Shown piece by piece: positions 1 to 6,895 of a stretch of DNA of 9,898 nucleotides (its first letter is position 1; the number at the start of each line of letters is the position of its first letter). This DNA is from Sulfurimonas sp. GTDB taxonomy: Bacteria; Campylobacterota; Campylobacteria; Campylobacterales; Sulfurimonadaceae. The stretch is from NCBI GenBank assembly GCA_022712845.1, contig JAFLJV010000074.1:1-9898 (forward strand). The letters are read 5' to 3'. A program made the position numbers and the translations under genes. Under the pieces are notes generated by a model. The model searched no databases and was not told the origin of the DNA. It saw only the letters and a program-made list of their open reading frames with translations.

Positions 1-1
1 C

Positions 2-142
2 TATTTTGTCACTTGGGAAAAACAAAGACCTCATGGATGTAAAGCATATGGGTTTAAATCACCACAAATACCATCTATAGTGGTTTTTCAAAGCAGTGGA
101 CATGATTGCCACCAATTTATACAGAAGTCTCCTGCCAAATAA
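2..142 (+). CDS. Small Cys-containing conserved protein, 3' end only
   Basis: An open frame enters from the left edge and ends at TAA 140-142, giving 46 C-terminal residues. The visible part contains VTWEKQRPHGCKAYGFKS, then PSIVV and SSGHDC. From memory this is the pattern of a family of roughly 60-70 residue proteins (TWD..FP.GCRA.GFKS...PS..V...SG..C..F) that are often labelled 'uracil-DNA glycosylase' in databases without being a full glycosylase. The two visible cysteines, Cys13 and Cys36 of the fragment, probably pair with N-terminal cysteines outside the window in a small metal-binding fold; that is inference. The gene converges on the yhbP-like gene and overlaps its end by 26 bp. The family match is fairly firm, the function is unknown, and the start is not visible. 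Confidence 0.72.
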   Translation, partial: YFVTWEKQRPHGCKAYGFKSPQIPSIVVFQSSGHDCHQFIQKSPAK

Positions 143-542
143 TTTTTTTTCCAAAACCTAAAGTATTATCAGTCATTTTAAAATAATCTATTTTTATAGC
201 CCATAATTTTGGATTCATTGCTAGTGCATAAGGAAAAATTTTAAAATATAGTTTTTTAAGAGATTCATCTTTTAAAAGTAAGAACTCTCCCTTAAACTGA
301 ACACCCTGAATCTTACCAATAATTTTTGTTTCTTGTGCAACACTACCAGCAACTATGGGATTTTTTAAAATATTTTGGATATGTGCTGTTTCATCACTAC
401 TTGCAACAACGAAAGAAAGTTTTTCTTTATCAAAAGCATAAAATAAACTACAAACACTCATCTCATCTTTATCTATAGTTGCAAGATTAAGAAGATGATG
501 TTTTGTTAAAAATTGATCTATTTTTTGTAAATTAAGTTTCAT
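117..542 (-). CDS. yhbP: YhbP-family (UPF0306) FMN-binding split-barrel protein
   Basis: The 141-residue product has the length and signature of the E. coli YhbP family, related to pyridoxamine 5'-phosphate oxidase-like split barrels. Matching segments are the N-terminal helix followed by LATID, the central GVQFKGEF (about residues 80-87), and the C-terminal TDNTLGFGKKIIW (about 124-136), which is nearly identical to my recollection of E. coli YhbP. The biochemical role of the family is not established; the fold suggests flavin binding in the cytoplasm. The ATG lies inside the end of the upstream 78-residue gene (11-bp overlap) and has no clear Shine-Dalgarno sequence, so translation is probably coupled to that gene. 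Its 3' end overlaps the convergent small-protein gene by 26 bp. Family assignment is confident; function is not. Confidence 0.88.
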   Translation of the reverse strand: MKLNLQKIDQFLTKHHLLNLATIDKDEMSVCSLFYAFDKEKLSFVVASSDETAHIQNILKNPIVAGSVAQETKIIGKIQGVQFKGEFLLLKDESLKKLYFKIFPYALAMNPKLWAIKIDYFKMTDNTLGFGKKIIWQETSV

Positions 543-768
543 TAAAATGTTTAAAAAGATGCTCTTCTAAATCAGTAACACAATGCATCCCTCTTTTTTC
601 AAGCATCATCGGAGCTATCTCATCATTAATTAGTGTCTCATATATCTCTCTAGGGCTTGTCATATTATAATAACTTTTTAAAAAATCTAGTAGTACTTCA
701 AAATTATCATCTTTTTTATGACTATACTGCTTAAATGTTTTAAATTCTTCCCAATTTATCTCTATCAA
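532..768 (-). CDS. 78-residue hypothetical protein between the C-S lyase and YhbP genes
   Basis: I do not recognise this protein. It is short, acidic to neutral and apparently all-helical. It has no signal peptide, membrane segment or cofactor motif, and one cysteine (Cys63, in GMHCVTDLEEH). The start is a TTG at 766-768 preceded by AGGA (minus strand of 776-779) with a 7-nt spacer, and there is no ATG that would include the conserved-looking N-terminus INWEEFKTF. It follows the PatB/MalY-type gene after only 23 bp and overlaps the yhbP-like gene by 11 bp, so all three should be one transcript. That spacing and the good ribosome binding site support a real gene. A small cytosolic partner or regulator of a neighbour is possible but unproven. 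Confidence 0.75.
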   Translation of the reverse strand: MIEINWEEFKTFKQYSHKKDDNFEVLLDFLKSYYNMTSPREIYETLINDEIAPMMLEKRGMHCVTDLEEHLFKHFNET

Positions 769-791
769 TTTTTATTCCTATACTTTTAAAA

Positions 792-1979
792 TTAATTATT
801 ACCAAATTTTAGCGAAAGTGCTTTGTCTAATTTCTTAATCACTTCCAACATCTTAGAAGAAGATATTGCAAAGTTTAATCTCATAAAGCCACTTCCCTCT
901 TTTGAAAAGCTAAGTCCTGGGCTTAATCCTAATTTTGCCTCATTAATAAAAAATTCTCTTAATTTGGAATTACTTAAATTCATCCCTTTACAATCTAACC
1001 AAGCCAAATATGTAGCCTCAATAGGAGTTACTTTTATATATCTTGAATATTTTTTACAAAGTTCGTTCAACATATCAAAATTTTTCCTCAAATGTATTTT
1101 AAGATCATGTAACCACTCTCTTCCATCTTTATATGCCGCTTCAAAAGCAACATGAGAGAGTACACTTCCTTGTGCAAAATGAATTCTTTCATAACTTTTT
1201 AAAAACTTTTCTCTAAGATTCTTATTTGTTATAGCAACACTGCTCATAGAAAAACCAGCCATATTAAATGTTTTTCCAACTCCAATAGATGTTATAGTTA
1301 TATCTCTAGCCTCTTGATTTAGGGATGCAAAAGGTATATGTTTGTTTGGCTCATAAACTAAATCTGAATGAATTTCATCAGAAAAAACTATTATATTATG
1401 CTCTAAACACACTTCTAAAATCTCTTGAAGCTCCTCTTTCTTCCAAACTCTTCCAACTGGATTATGAGGTGAACAAAGTAGTAAAAGTTTAGTTTTTTCA
1501 TCTATTTTTGATTTTAAATCATCTATATCAAAACTATAAGCTCCATCACTGTTTTGCTTTAGTGGATTTTTTAAAACTTCTCTATCATGCTCTTGAGTAA
1601 TTTTAAAAAATGGAGAGTATACAGGTGTTTGAACAATTATTTTATCACCAACTTCACTAAATGCATCAATCGCTACGCTCATAGAAGCAACAACAGAATG
1701 AGAATAAATCATATCTTCAAGCTCAAACTCTATTCCATGCTCACTTTTCATCCATTTGATTTGAGCTAAAAATGCACTATCTGGAACTTCTTCATACCCT
1801 ATAATTGGATGCTTTAGTCTTTTTTTAACAGCCTCAAGAACGAAATCAGGTGTATCAATATCCATATCTGCAACCCATAAAGGCTCTACATTTATAGTTG
1901 AAAAAAGTTCTTCTCTTAAAGTATATTTCTCTGCATTTGTTTTTTCTCTACATGCGGAGGTTTCAAAATTATATTTCAT
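792..1979 (-). CDS. PatB/MalY-type PLP-dependent C-S beta-lyase (aminotransferase fold)
   Basis: This 395-residue fold-type I PLP enzyme has the usual length for the MalY/PatB group, which cleaves cystathionine, cysteine conjugates and related C-S bonds to pyruvate, ammonia and a thiol. Visible landmarks are WVADMD (35-40), the cofactor-contacting HNPVGR (172-177), SDEIHSDL (200-207, Asp201 to the pyridine nitrogen), the Schiff-base lysine Lys236 in VGKTFNMAG, and Arg367 in FMRLNFA for the substrate carboxylate. No signal peptide is present, so it is cytosolic. It is the first gene of a three-gene minus-strand unit with an extended -10 promoter about 30 bp upstream. Substrate cannot be read from the sequence. 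Because ovoA lies about 2.5 kb away on the same strand, this enzyme is a candidate for the OvoB sulfoxide-lyase step of ovothiol synthesis; ordinary cystathionine beta-lyase activity is the alternative. Confidence 0.9.
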   Translation of the reverse strand: MKYNFETSACREKTNAEKYTLREELFSTINVEPLWVADMDIDTPDFVLEAVKKRLKHPIIGYEEVPDSAFLAQIKWMKSEHGIEFELEDMIYSHSVVASMSVAIDAFSEVGDKIIVQTPVYSPFFKITQEHDREVLKNPLKQNSDGAYSFDIDDLKSKIDEKTKLLLLCSPHNPVGRVWKKEELQEILEVCLEHNIIVFSDEIHSDLVYEPNKHIPFASLNQEARDITITSIGVGKTFNMAGFSMSSVAITNKNLREKFLKSYERIHFAQGSVLSHVAFEAAYKDGREWLHDLKIHLRKNFDMLNELCKKYSRYIKVTPIEATYLAWLDCKGMNLSNSKLREFFINEAKLGLSPGLSFSKEGSGFMRLNFAISSSKMLEVIKKLDKALSLKFGNN

Positions 1980-2007
1980 TTTATATCTTAATAATTATTT
2001 TAATTTA

Positions 2008-2016
2008 ATTATATCA
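2008..2016 (-). promoter_or_regulatory. Extended -10 promoter for the C-S lyase/hypothetical/yhbP unit
   Basis: The minus strand reads TGATATAAT here: a perfect TATAAT preceded by TGn. The expected transcription start is near 2001, leaving a leader of about 22 nt before the ATG at 1979. No convincing -35 box is seen, which is normal for Campylobacterota and for extended -10 promoters. Confidence 0.5.
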
Positions 2017-2054
2017 CTATTACAAATAAAAAAAGATAAATAATCCATTCTCTC

Positions 2055-2068
2055 TTGTAAAAAATCAT
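2055..2068. promoter_or_regulatory. Possible FNR/CRP-family operator upstream of the NOR-like gene
   Basis: TTGTA-AAAA-ATCAT matches the FNR consensus TTGAT-N4-ATCAA at 7 of 10 defined positions. Its centre (2061.5) lies 42.5 bp before the predicted start site at about 2104, the distance used by class II activators. FNR/CRP-family control of NO and nitrate respiration genes is common. The AT-rich setting makes chance matches likely, so the positioning is the main support. Confidence 0.35.
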
Positions 2069-2097
2069 TGCTATATTTGGGGATTTAAGTATATAAT
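2068..2097 (+). promoter_or_regulatory. Sigma-70-type promoter for the NOR-like gene
   Basis: A perfect TATAAT (2092-2097) follows TTGCTA (2068-2073, 4 of 6 to TTGACA) with an 18-bp spacer. The start site would be near 2104, giving a leader of about 23 nt. The leader contains GAAAGA (2115-2120), a weak ribosome binding site 6 nt before the ATG. Confidence 0.5.
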
Positions 2098-2126
2098 ATC
2101 TGCAAAAAAATATTGAAAGATTTTAT

Positions 2127-4400
2127 ATGTTAAAAAATGCGTGGGAACAATGGGTTATGAGACCTAGTAAATGGTGGATAACCATGATTTTACTAGTTTT
2201 TGTAATTGGTGGCGGAAGTATGGTTTATGTAGGTATACACACCTACAGCGATGCTCCACCTAGAGTTAATTTTGTTAATTCTAACGGAAAAATCATTGTC
2301 TCAAAAGAACAAATCATTCAAGGTCAAGTTCACTTTTTACGTTATGGCTTAATGAATTTTGGAAGTATGTTTGGTGATGGTGCACTTAGAGGACCTGACT
2401 TTACAGCTGATGCACTGCATAGAGTAACCGTTTCTATGAAAAAATACCATATATCAAATAATGTACATAACTTAGATGAAGATATATTAAAAGATAGTAC
2501 TATCATAAAAGTTCAACGTGAGATAAAAAATAATCTATACGATGAAGAAAAACAAAGCATTTTATTAACCCCATCACAAGAATTTGCATTTAACTCACTT
2601 GTAAAAGAATATTCTAGTTATTTTAGAGATGATGTTTCACACTATCAAAGAGAACTAGAAAATATAAGTGATAAAGAGCTTCAAGAATTATCTAGTTTTT
2701 TCTTTTGGGGTGCCTGGGTATGTGGAGCTAAAAGACCAGGGTTTGATTATAGCTATACACATAACTGGCCTTTTGATGAAGAGGCTGGAAATACACCAAC
2801 AAGCAATATTATCATTTGGAGTGTTCTTGCAGTATTTGGTCTTATTTTAGCTCTTGGTTTAGTTTTATATCTTCACGGGAGATATTCAGAGCACTCAAGT
2901 TGGGATTATAAAAAAAATAACTCTCATGATTATTCCTCCTTAAGTACTCTCTCTATTGAACAGTATATGCCATCAGTGATGCAAAGAACTACCTACAAAT
3001 TCTTTTTAGCTGCGTCTCTACTTTTTATTTTACAAGTTGGTTTTGGAATTTTAAGTGTTCACAATTTTATAGGGCTTGATACCATTTTTGGAATTGATGT
3101 AAACGCTATAGTATCTCTTGTAGCTGCAAGAAGTTTGCATTTGCAAATTGGGCTTCTTTGGATAACAGCTACTTGGGTTGGAATCTCATTTTTCTTAATC
3201 TCTAGCTCACCACATACTAACAAATCAAAATCACAAATGTTTTTAGTAAACTTACTTTTTTGGGCTTTTATGATTATGACTATTGGTATAATAGTTGGTA
3301 TTTTACTCCCTATTGGTGCTCTTCCTGGTGGATGGAACTGGCTTGGAAATCAAGGCTGGGAATATGTTGAGATGGGTAGGTTTTGGCAGTGGATAATGTT
3401 TTGTATTTTTATACTCTGGTCTAGTATTTTATTTAGAGATATCTATCCAAGATGGAGTAAAAAAAGAGCATGGGAATTACAGAACTGGCTATTTTACTGT
3501 GTAACTATAATAACACTACTGTTTATCTCTGCATTTATAGCAGAACCTGAGACAAACTTTGTAATTGCTGATTTTTGGCGTTGGGCAGTTATACATATGT
3601 GGGTAGAAGCATTTTTTGAAATGTTTGTAACCATAGTTCTTGTCTACATGATACATCTTATGGGTTTTCTCCCTCAGGCTGCATCATCTAGAATTATTTA
3701 TCTTGCTGCACTTTTATTTTTAGGTTCTGGACTTTTAGGAATCAGTCATAATTTTTACTGGAATGCAAAACCTATGGCAACGCTAGCTATTGGAAGTATA
3801 TTTTCAACTCTTCAAATTGTGCCATTAATTTTGATTGCTCTTGAAGTTTGGAAATTTCGTAAAATGCCTCAAAATGGTATCCAAAAAGGCAAGCCTTTTA
3901 GACAAAAAGTAGCATTCTTTTTTCTACTAAGTGTAAATTTTTGGAACTTCTTTGGTGCAGGTGTTTTAGGATTTCTTATAAACTTACCGATAGTAAATTA
4001 TTATTCGCATGGAACATATCTTACAGTCAACCATGCTCACGCTGCTTTTATGGGAGTATATGGGAATATTTCTATAGGGGCTATGATTTTTGTTGCAAGA
4101 TATTTAGTAAGTGATGAGATGTGGAATGAAAAACTTCTTATGAGAATCTTTTGGTCTATAAACATTGGACTTATGCTTATGGTTATGATTGACCTTTTCC
4201 CTGCTGGAATACACCAGCTCATCTCAACACTTGATAATGGTTTATGGTACTCAAGAGGTGAAGAATTTATCCAAAGTGAGATATTTCAAGCTCTCACTTG
4301 GTCAAGAATGATCGGTGGCTTTATATTTGTTTTTGGAGGTGTTTTACCTCTTGCATGGTTTATGTTAACTCGTTTTAGAACTCTTAAAAAGTCTAATTGA
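2127..4400 (+). CDS. norZ: qNOR-family nitric oxide reductase homologue with Nod-like active site (candidate NO dismutase)
   Basis: The 757-residue membrane protein aligns end to end with single-subunit quinol NO reductases. TM1 is at about 17-39. It is followed by the NorC-like periplasmic part (FFFWGAWVCGAKRP, THNWP at 191-215) with no heme c motif, then about a dozen NorB-type helices (233 to 745). Heme histidines are kept: His338 (SLHLQ), His636 and His638 (NHAHAAF). FeB ligands His490 (HMWVEAFFE) and His541 remain, but the third is Asn542 (SHNFYW; family HH), and Gln563 (TLQIVPL) replaces the conserved Glu. Of the quinol-site residues (Geobacillus His328, Glu332, Phe336, Asp746) only His312 is kept; the others align with Gly316, Ile320 and Gly731. 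Glu494 and Glu498 are retained. Canonical qNOR reduces 2 NO to N2O with quinol; this residue set resembles putative NO dismutases. Family membership is certain, dismutase activity is inference. It is apparently monocistronic. Comparison sequences were recalled, not aligned by computer. Confidence 0.93.
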   Translation: MLKNAWEQWVMRPSKWWITMILLVFVIGGGSMVYVGIHTYSDAPPRVNFVNSNGKIIVSKEQIIQGQVHFLRYGLMNFGSMFGDGALRGPDFTADALHRVTVSMKKYHISNNVHNLDEDILKDSTIIKVQREIKNNLYDEEKQSILLTPSQEFAFNSLVKEYSSYFRDDVSHYQRELENISDKELQELSSFFFWGAWVCGAKRPGFDYSYTHNWPFDEEAGNTPTSNIIIWSVLAVFGLILALGLVLYLHGRYSEHSSWDYKKNNSHDYSSLSTLSIEQYMPSVMQRTTYKFFLAASLLFILQVGFGILSVHNFIGLDTIFGIDVNAIVSLVAARSLHLQIGLLWITATWVGISFFLISSSPHTNKSKSQMFLVNLLFWAFMIMTIGIIVGILLPIGALPGGWNWLGNQGWEYVEMGRFWQWIMFCIFILWSSILFRDIYPRWSKKRAWELQNWLFYCVTIITLLFISAFIAEPETNFVIADFWRWAVIHMWVEAFFEMFVTIVLVYMIHLMGFLPQAASSRIIYLAALLFLGSGLLGISHNFYWNAKPMATLAIGSIFSTLQIVPLILIALEVWKFRKMPQNGIQKGKPFRQKVAFFFLLSVNFWNFFGAGVLGFLINLPIVNYYSHGTYLTVNHAHAAFMGVYGNISIGAMIFVARYLVSDEMWNEKLLMRIFWSINIGLMLMVMIDLFPAGIHQLISTLDNGLWYSRGEEFIQSEIFQALTWSRMIGGFIFVFGGVLPLAWFMLTRFRTLKKSN

Positions 4401-4422
4401 ACTCTCTGATTAATTAGCCAAT

Positions 4423-4484
4423 AGATTCCGTGTCGTAGCACGGAATGACGAAAGTACCGTCACTCTCAGCTTGACTGGGAGTCT
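4423..4484. repeat. REP-like doublet of two divergent palindromes between convergent genes
   Basis: Two hairpins lie head to head. The first is ATTCCGTG (4425-4432), loop TCGTAG, CACGGAAT (4439-4446). The second is ACTCTCAG (4462-4469), loop CTTGA, CTGGGAGT (4475-4482), with one G-T pair. Each unit, read outward from the centre, has the plan CGTCA-stem-loop-stem-TCT, and the inner TGACG (4446-4450) and CGTCA (4458-4462) are themselves inverted. About half of the bases are G or C, far above the flanks. The plan resembles the widespread GTCATTCC...GGAATCT intergenic palindromes. It sits between the ends of the NOR-like gene and ovoA and could stop transcription from both sides, although no T-run follows either hairpin. 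Confidence 0.7.
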
Positions 4485-4522
4485 AATTTATGATTTATTC
4501 AAAGGGTTCAATTATAAAAATA

Positions 4523-6622
4523 TTATTTTCTCTTCCAAACACTAACTTCTGAAACACTATGCTGAAACTTTCTAGCTGTCTCTTTTATAACAAATTCTAA
4601 GTCTTGAGTATGGATAAGTTCAAAATTCTTTTCTAAAATCCCTTTTAAAGAATCTAGAGTTTTCACTTCACCTCCACTACTATCTCTATACCCACCAAGC
4701 CAAAACTCTTTTTTAGTTGAGCTCTCTTGCCAAGTATATGGTGAAGTTAAAATTAAAATTCCATCACTGTTTAATCTTTCATGTATAGTATTTAAAAATA
4801 GTTTTGGATTATAAAGTCTGTCAATTAGATTTGTTGCCATAATTGTATCAAATGAGTTAAAATTTGGTTTTAAATTACAAGCATCCCCTTGCCAAAAAGA
4901 GATTTTGTCTTTTACTGATTCATAACCCAACTCTAAAATAGTTAGTTTTTTATTTGTGTATACCTCACCCTCTTCATAAGAGTGAAAAGCAACATAACCA
5001 TCATCTTTTAACCTTGAACCAACACCTATAAATCTAACAGAAAAATCTATTCCAACTACCTCATCAAAACTCTTTGCTAACTCAAAGGTAGTCCTACCTG
5101 TTGCACAACCTAAATCAAGTACTTTTTTAGAATTTTGTGAAAATTTTACTGCTATTTTAGCTGTCTCAATAGCAAAGTTTTTAACTCCAAAGTGTTCATC
5201 TCCATATTGAAATTCACAGTACTGAGAAACAATCTCATCACTCTCATAGATACTATCTTCATTCTCATGGCTTGCATCTGAAATAACATATCTAAAACCA
5301 GCAAACTGAGGAAAATGTTTTCTAAAAGCATAACGGGAATGTTTCGTTATCATATTTCCATTACTAGCCCAAGATGAACCAAGGATGAGTGAGTGTTTGT
5401 TGTCAAAAGTTGGAGTTGAGAAATCATCATATGCTGGATGTATTTCAAAACCTTTAAATCCATGAATCGCTGTTCTGCTCCACTGCCAAACATTTCCTAC
5501 AACATCATATATACCATTAAAACTAAACTCATTTACAGGACATGAACTTGAGAAGTGGTAAAAATTTAGATTTGCCCTACTCTCATGAAACTCTGGTAAA
5601 TCTTCTAAGGCTGCAAAATTATAAATAGCCCTGTATTCTGCTTCACTTGGAAGTTTATATGTAACACCATCTCTTTTACTTTTGTATCTACAAAACGCTT
5701 CTGATTCAAGTGCGTTTACCTCAGCTGGCCAATCTTGTGGCATATCTATTAGTTTATCAAGAGTTCTATATCTATACTCACTACCCTCTTTTACCCAAAA
5801 AACTGGATATTTAGCTTTAGATATCTCTAGAAATTTTTTACCCTCATCATCCCAGTAGTCACCATTTTTATATCCGCCATCTTTTACAAATTCCATAAAT
5901 TCAGAATTACTTACAAGATACTTAGATGTTTTAAAATCACTTACTTTTTCTTCATAAGTGCCATATTCATTATCCCAACCATATAGATGGTGAGGATGAC
6001 TTTTTCCAAGTTGAACATTTTGAGCATCTATATGAAACATCTCATTTCTAGGAGCATCCCCGCTATGAGTGCAGGCTTTAAACTTTTCTACCTCTTTAAC
6101 AAACTCAAGTGGCATCTGTCGATGAAGCACAAGTGAAGTCTCTATATGAATTCGTTCATGCTCTATCCCCATTAAAATAATCCACATATCACTATCAAAA
6201 GTTATAGGAAGAGTTAAAGGCATATTTGTAATCAAGTCATCAACTAATACTCTTATTTGATTTCTATACTCTCTAACTTCTGAGACTTTTGGCCAAGCAT
6301 AGTTTTGAGCATCAACATCATCCCAAGACATTTCATCAACACCAACAGCAAAAATAGCTTCAAGTTCTGGGTTAATTCTTTCTTTTATAACTTTCATATT
6401 TACAAGTTTGTTTACATAAAAAGTAGCAGTATGACCAAAGTAAAATATCATAGGATGACGAGTTAGCTCTGAGTACTTATAAAAAATATCATCATCTTTT
6501 AAAACTTCAAAAACTGACTCATAAAGATCACAAGTATTATGAAAATACTCTCTAATCTCCTCTCTTTTTGCTTTTACATCATCACCATCAAGTGTTACTG
6601 GATATAAACTATATTTGCTCAC
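4523..6622 (-). CDS. ovoA: 5-histidylcysteine sulfoxide synthase/methyltransferase OvoA
   Basis: The 699-residue protein has the full OvoA architecture. It starts with a DinB-like helical domain (about 15-175) with His64 and the iron triad motif HxxxHxE (His155, His159, Glu161 in EHERIHIE). A formylglycine-generating-enzyme-like sulfatase-modifying domain follows (about 195-448, with LPSEAEYRA, GNVWQWS at 376-382 and AGFRYV). A C-terminal SAM methyltransferase has motif I VLDLGCATGR (501-510), then GDACNL and LILTSPYTW. The non-heme iron centre uses O2 to join the C5 of histidine to cysteine sulfur as the sulfoxide; a separate PLP lyase (OvoB) releases 5-thiohistidine, and the methyltransferase domain makes ovothiol A. 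It is cytosolic. The start is GTG 6620-6622 with AAAGG (minus strand of 6629-6633) 6 nt upstream; an overlapping out-of-frame ATG runs straight into TGA. No ovoB is adjacent; the PatB/MalY-type gene at 792-1979 is a candidate. Confidence 0.94.
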   Translation of the reverse strand: MSKYSLYPVTLDGDDVKAKREEIREYFHNTCDLYESVFEVLKDDDIFYKYSELTRHPMIFYFGHTATFYVNKLVNMKVIKERINPELEAIFAVGVDEMSWDDVDAQNYAWPKVSEVREYRNQIRVLVDDLITNMPLTLPITFDSDMWIILMGIEHERIHIETSLVLHRQMPLEFVKEVEKFKACTHSGDAPRNEMFHIDAQNVQLGKSHPHHLYGWDNEYGTYEEKVSDFKTSKYLVSNSEFMEFVKDGGYKNGDYWDDEGKKFLEISKAKYPVFWVKEGSEYRYRTLDKLIDMPQDWPAEVNALESEAFCRYKSKRDGVTYKLPSEAEYRAIYNFAALEDLPEFHESRANLNFYHFSSSCPVNEFSFNGIYDVVGNVWQWSRTAIHGFKGFEIHPAYDDFSTPTFDNKHSLILGSSWASNGNMITKHSRYAFRKHFPQFAGFRYVISDASHENEDSIYESDEIVSQYCEFQYGDEHFGVKNFAIETAKIAVKFSQNSKKVLDLGCATGRTTFELAKSFDEVVGIDFSVRFIGVGSRLKDDGYVAFHSYEEGEVYTNKKLTILELGYESVKDKISFWQGDACNLKPNFNSFDTIMATNLIDRLYNPKLFLNTIHERLNSDGILILTSPYTWQESSTKKEFWLGGYRDSSGGEVKTLDSLKGILEKNFELIHTQDLEFVIKETARKFQHSVSEVSVWKRK

Positions 6623-6650
6623 ATGTAGCCTTTAGAATTTAAATTGTCGT

Positions 6651-6656
6651 ATTGTA
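6651..6656 (-). promoter_or_regulatory. Possible -10 box for ovoA
   Basis: The minus strand reads TACAAT, 5 of 6 to TATAAT. It would place the start site near 6644 and a leader of about 22 nt before the GTG start. There is no TGn extension and no recognisable -35 element, so this is weak. Confidence 0.25.
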
Positions 6657-6890
6657 TCTAAAGGTATCTTTGAGGCTTAAAAAATATATTGATTTACGAT
6701 TTAAAGTAAAAATTTCTACAATAGTAGTATAATTTTCTCTTATAATAAAAGTATTAACTTCATATTATAATTATAATTTAAGAATAATGAAAGTACAATG
6801 AAAATACCAAAAAATATTATAATTTATTATAATAAAGGTATATTGCAAATAATTTTATATCATTTCAACTATTTGTATACTTTATTTAAA

Positions 6891-6895
6891 AAGGA
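6891..6895 (+). promoter_or_regulatory. Ribosome binding site AAGGA that points to a rare ATA start
   Basis: AAGGA lies exactly 6 nt before ATA 6902-6904 and at no usable distance from any ATG, GTG or TTG in the cytochrome frame. The in-frame TAA at 6887-6889 excludes a start further upstream. This site therefore decides the start of the cytochrome gene. Confidence 0.65.

Noticed and set aside
823..1155. Long plus-strand open frame opposite the PatB/MalY-type gene
   Set aside because: It is fully antisense to a gene with clear catalytic motifs, has no family resemblance and no good ribosome binding site; it is a shadow of the real gene.
1980..2126. Search for an NssR-like site (TTAAC-N4-GTTAA) in the divergent promoter region
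   Set aside because: No match was found; only the weaker FNR-like palindrome at 2055-2068 could be supported.
2127..4400. Idea that the Asn542 change marks a decaying pseudogene
   Set aside because: The frame is intact over 757 codons, all heme ligands and structural motifs are preserved, and the substitutions cluster in the catalytic and quinol sites rather than being spread at random.
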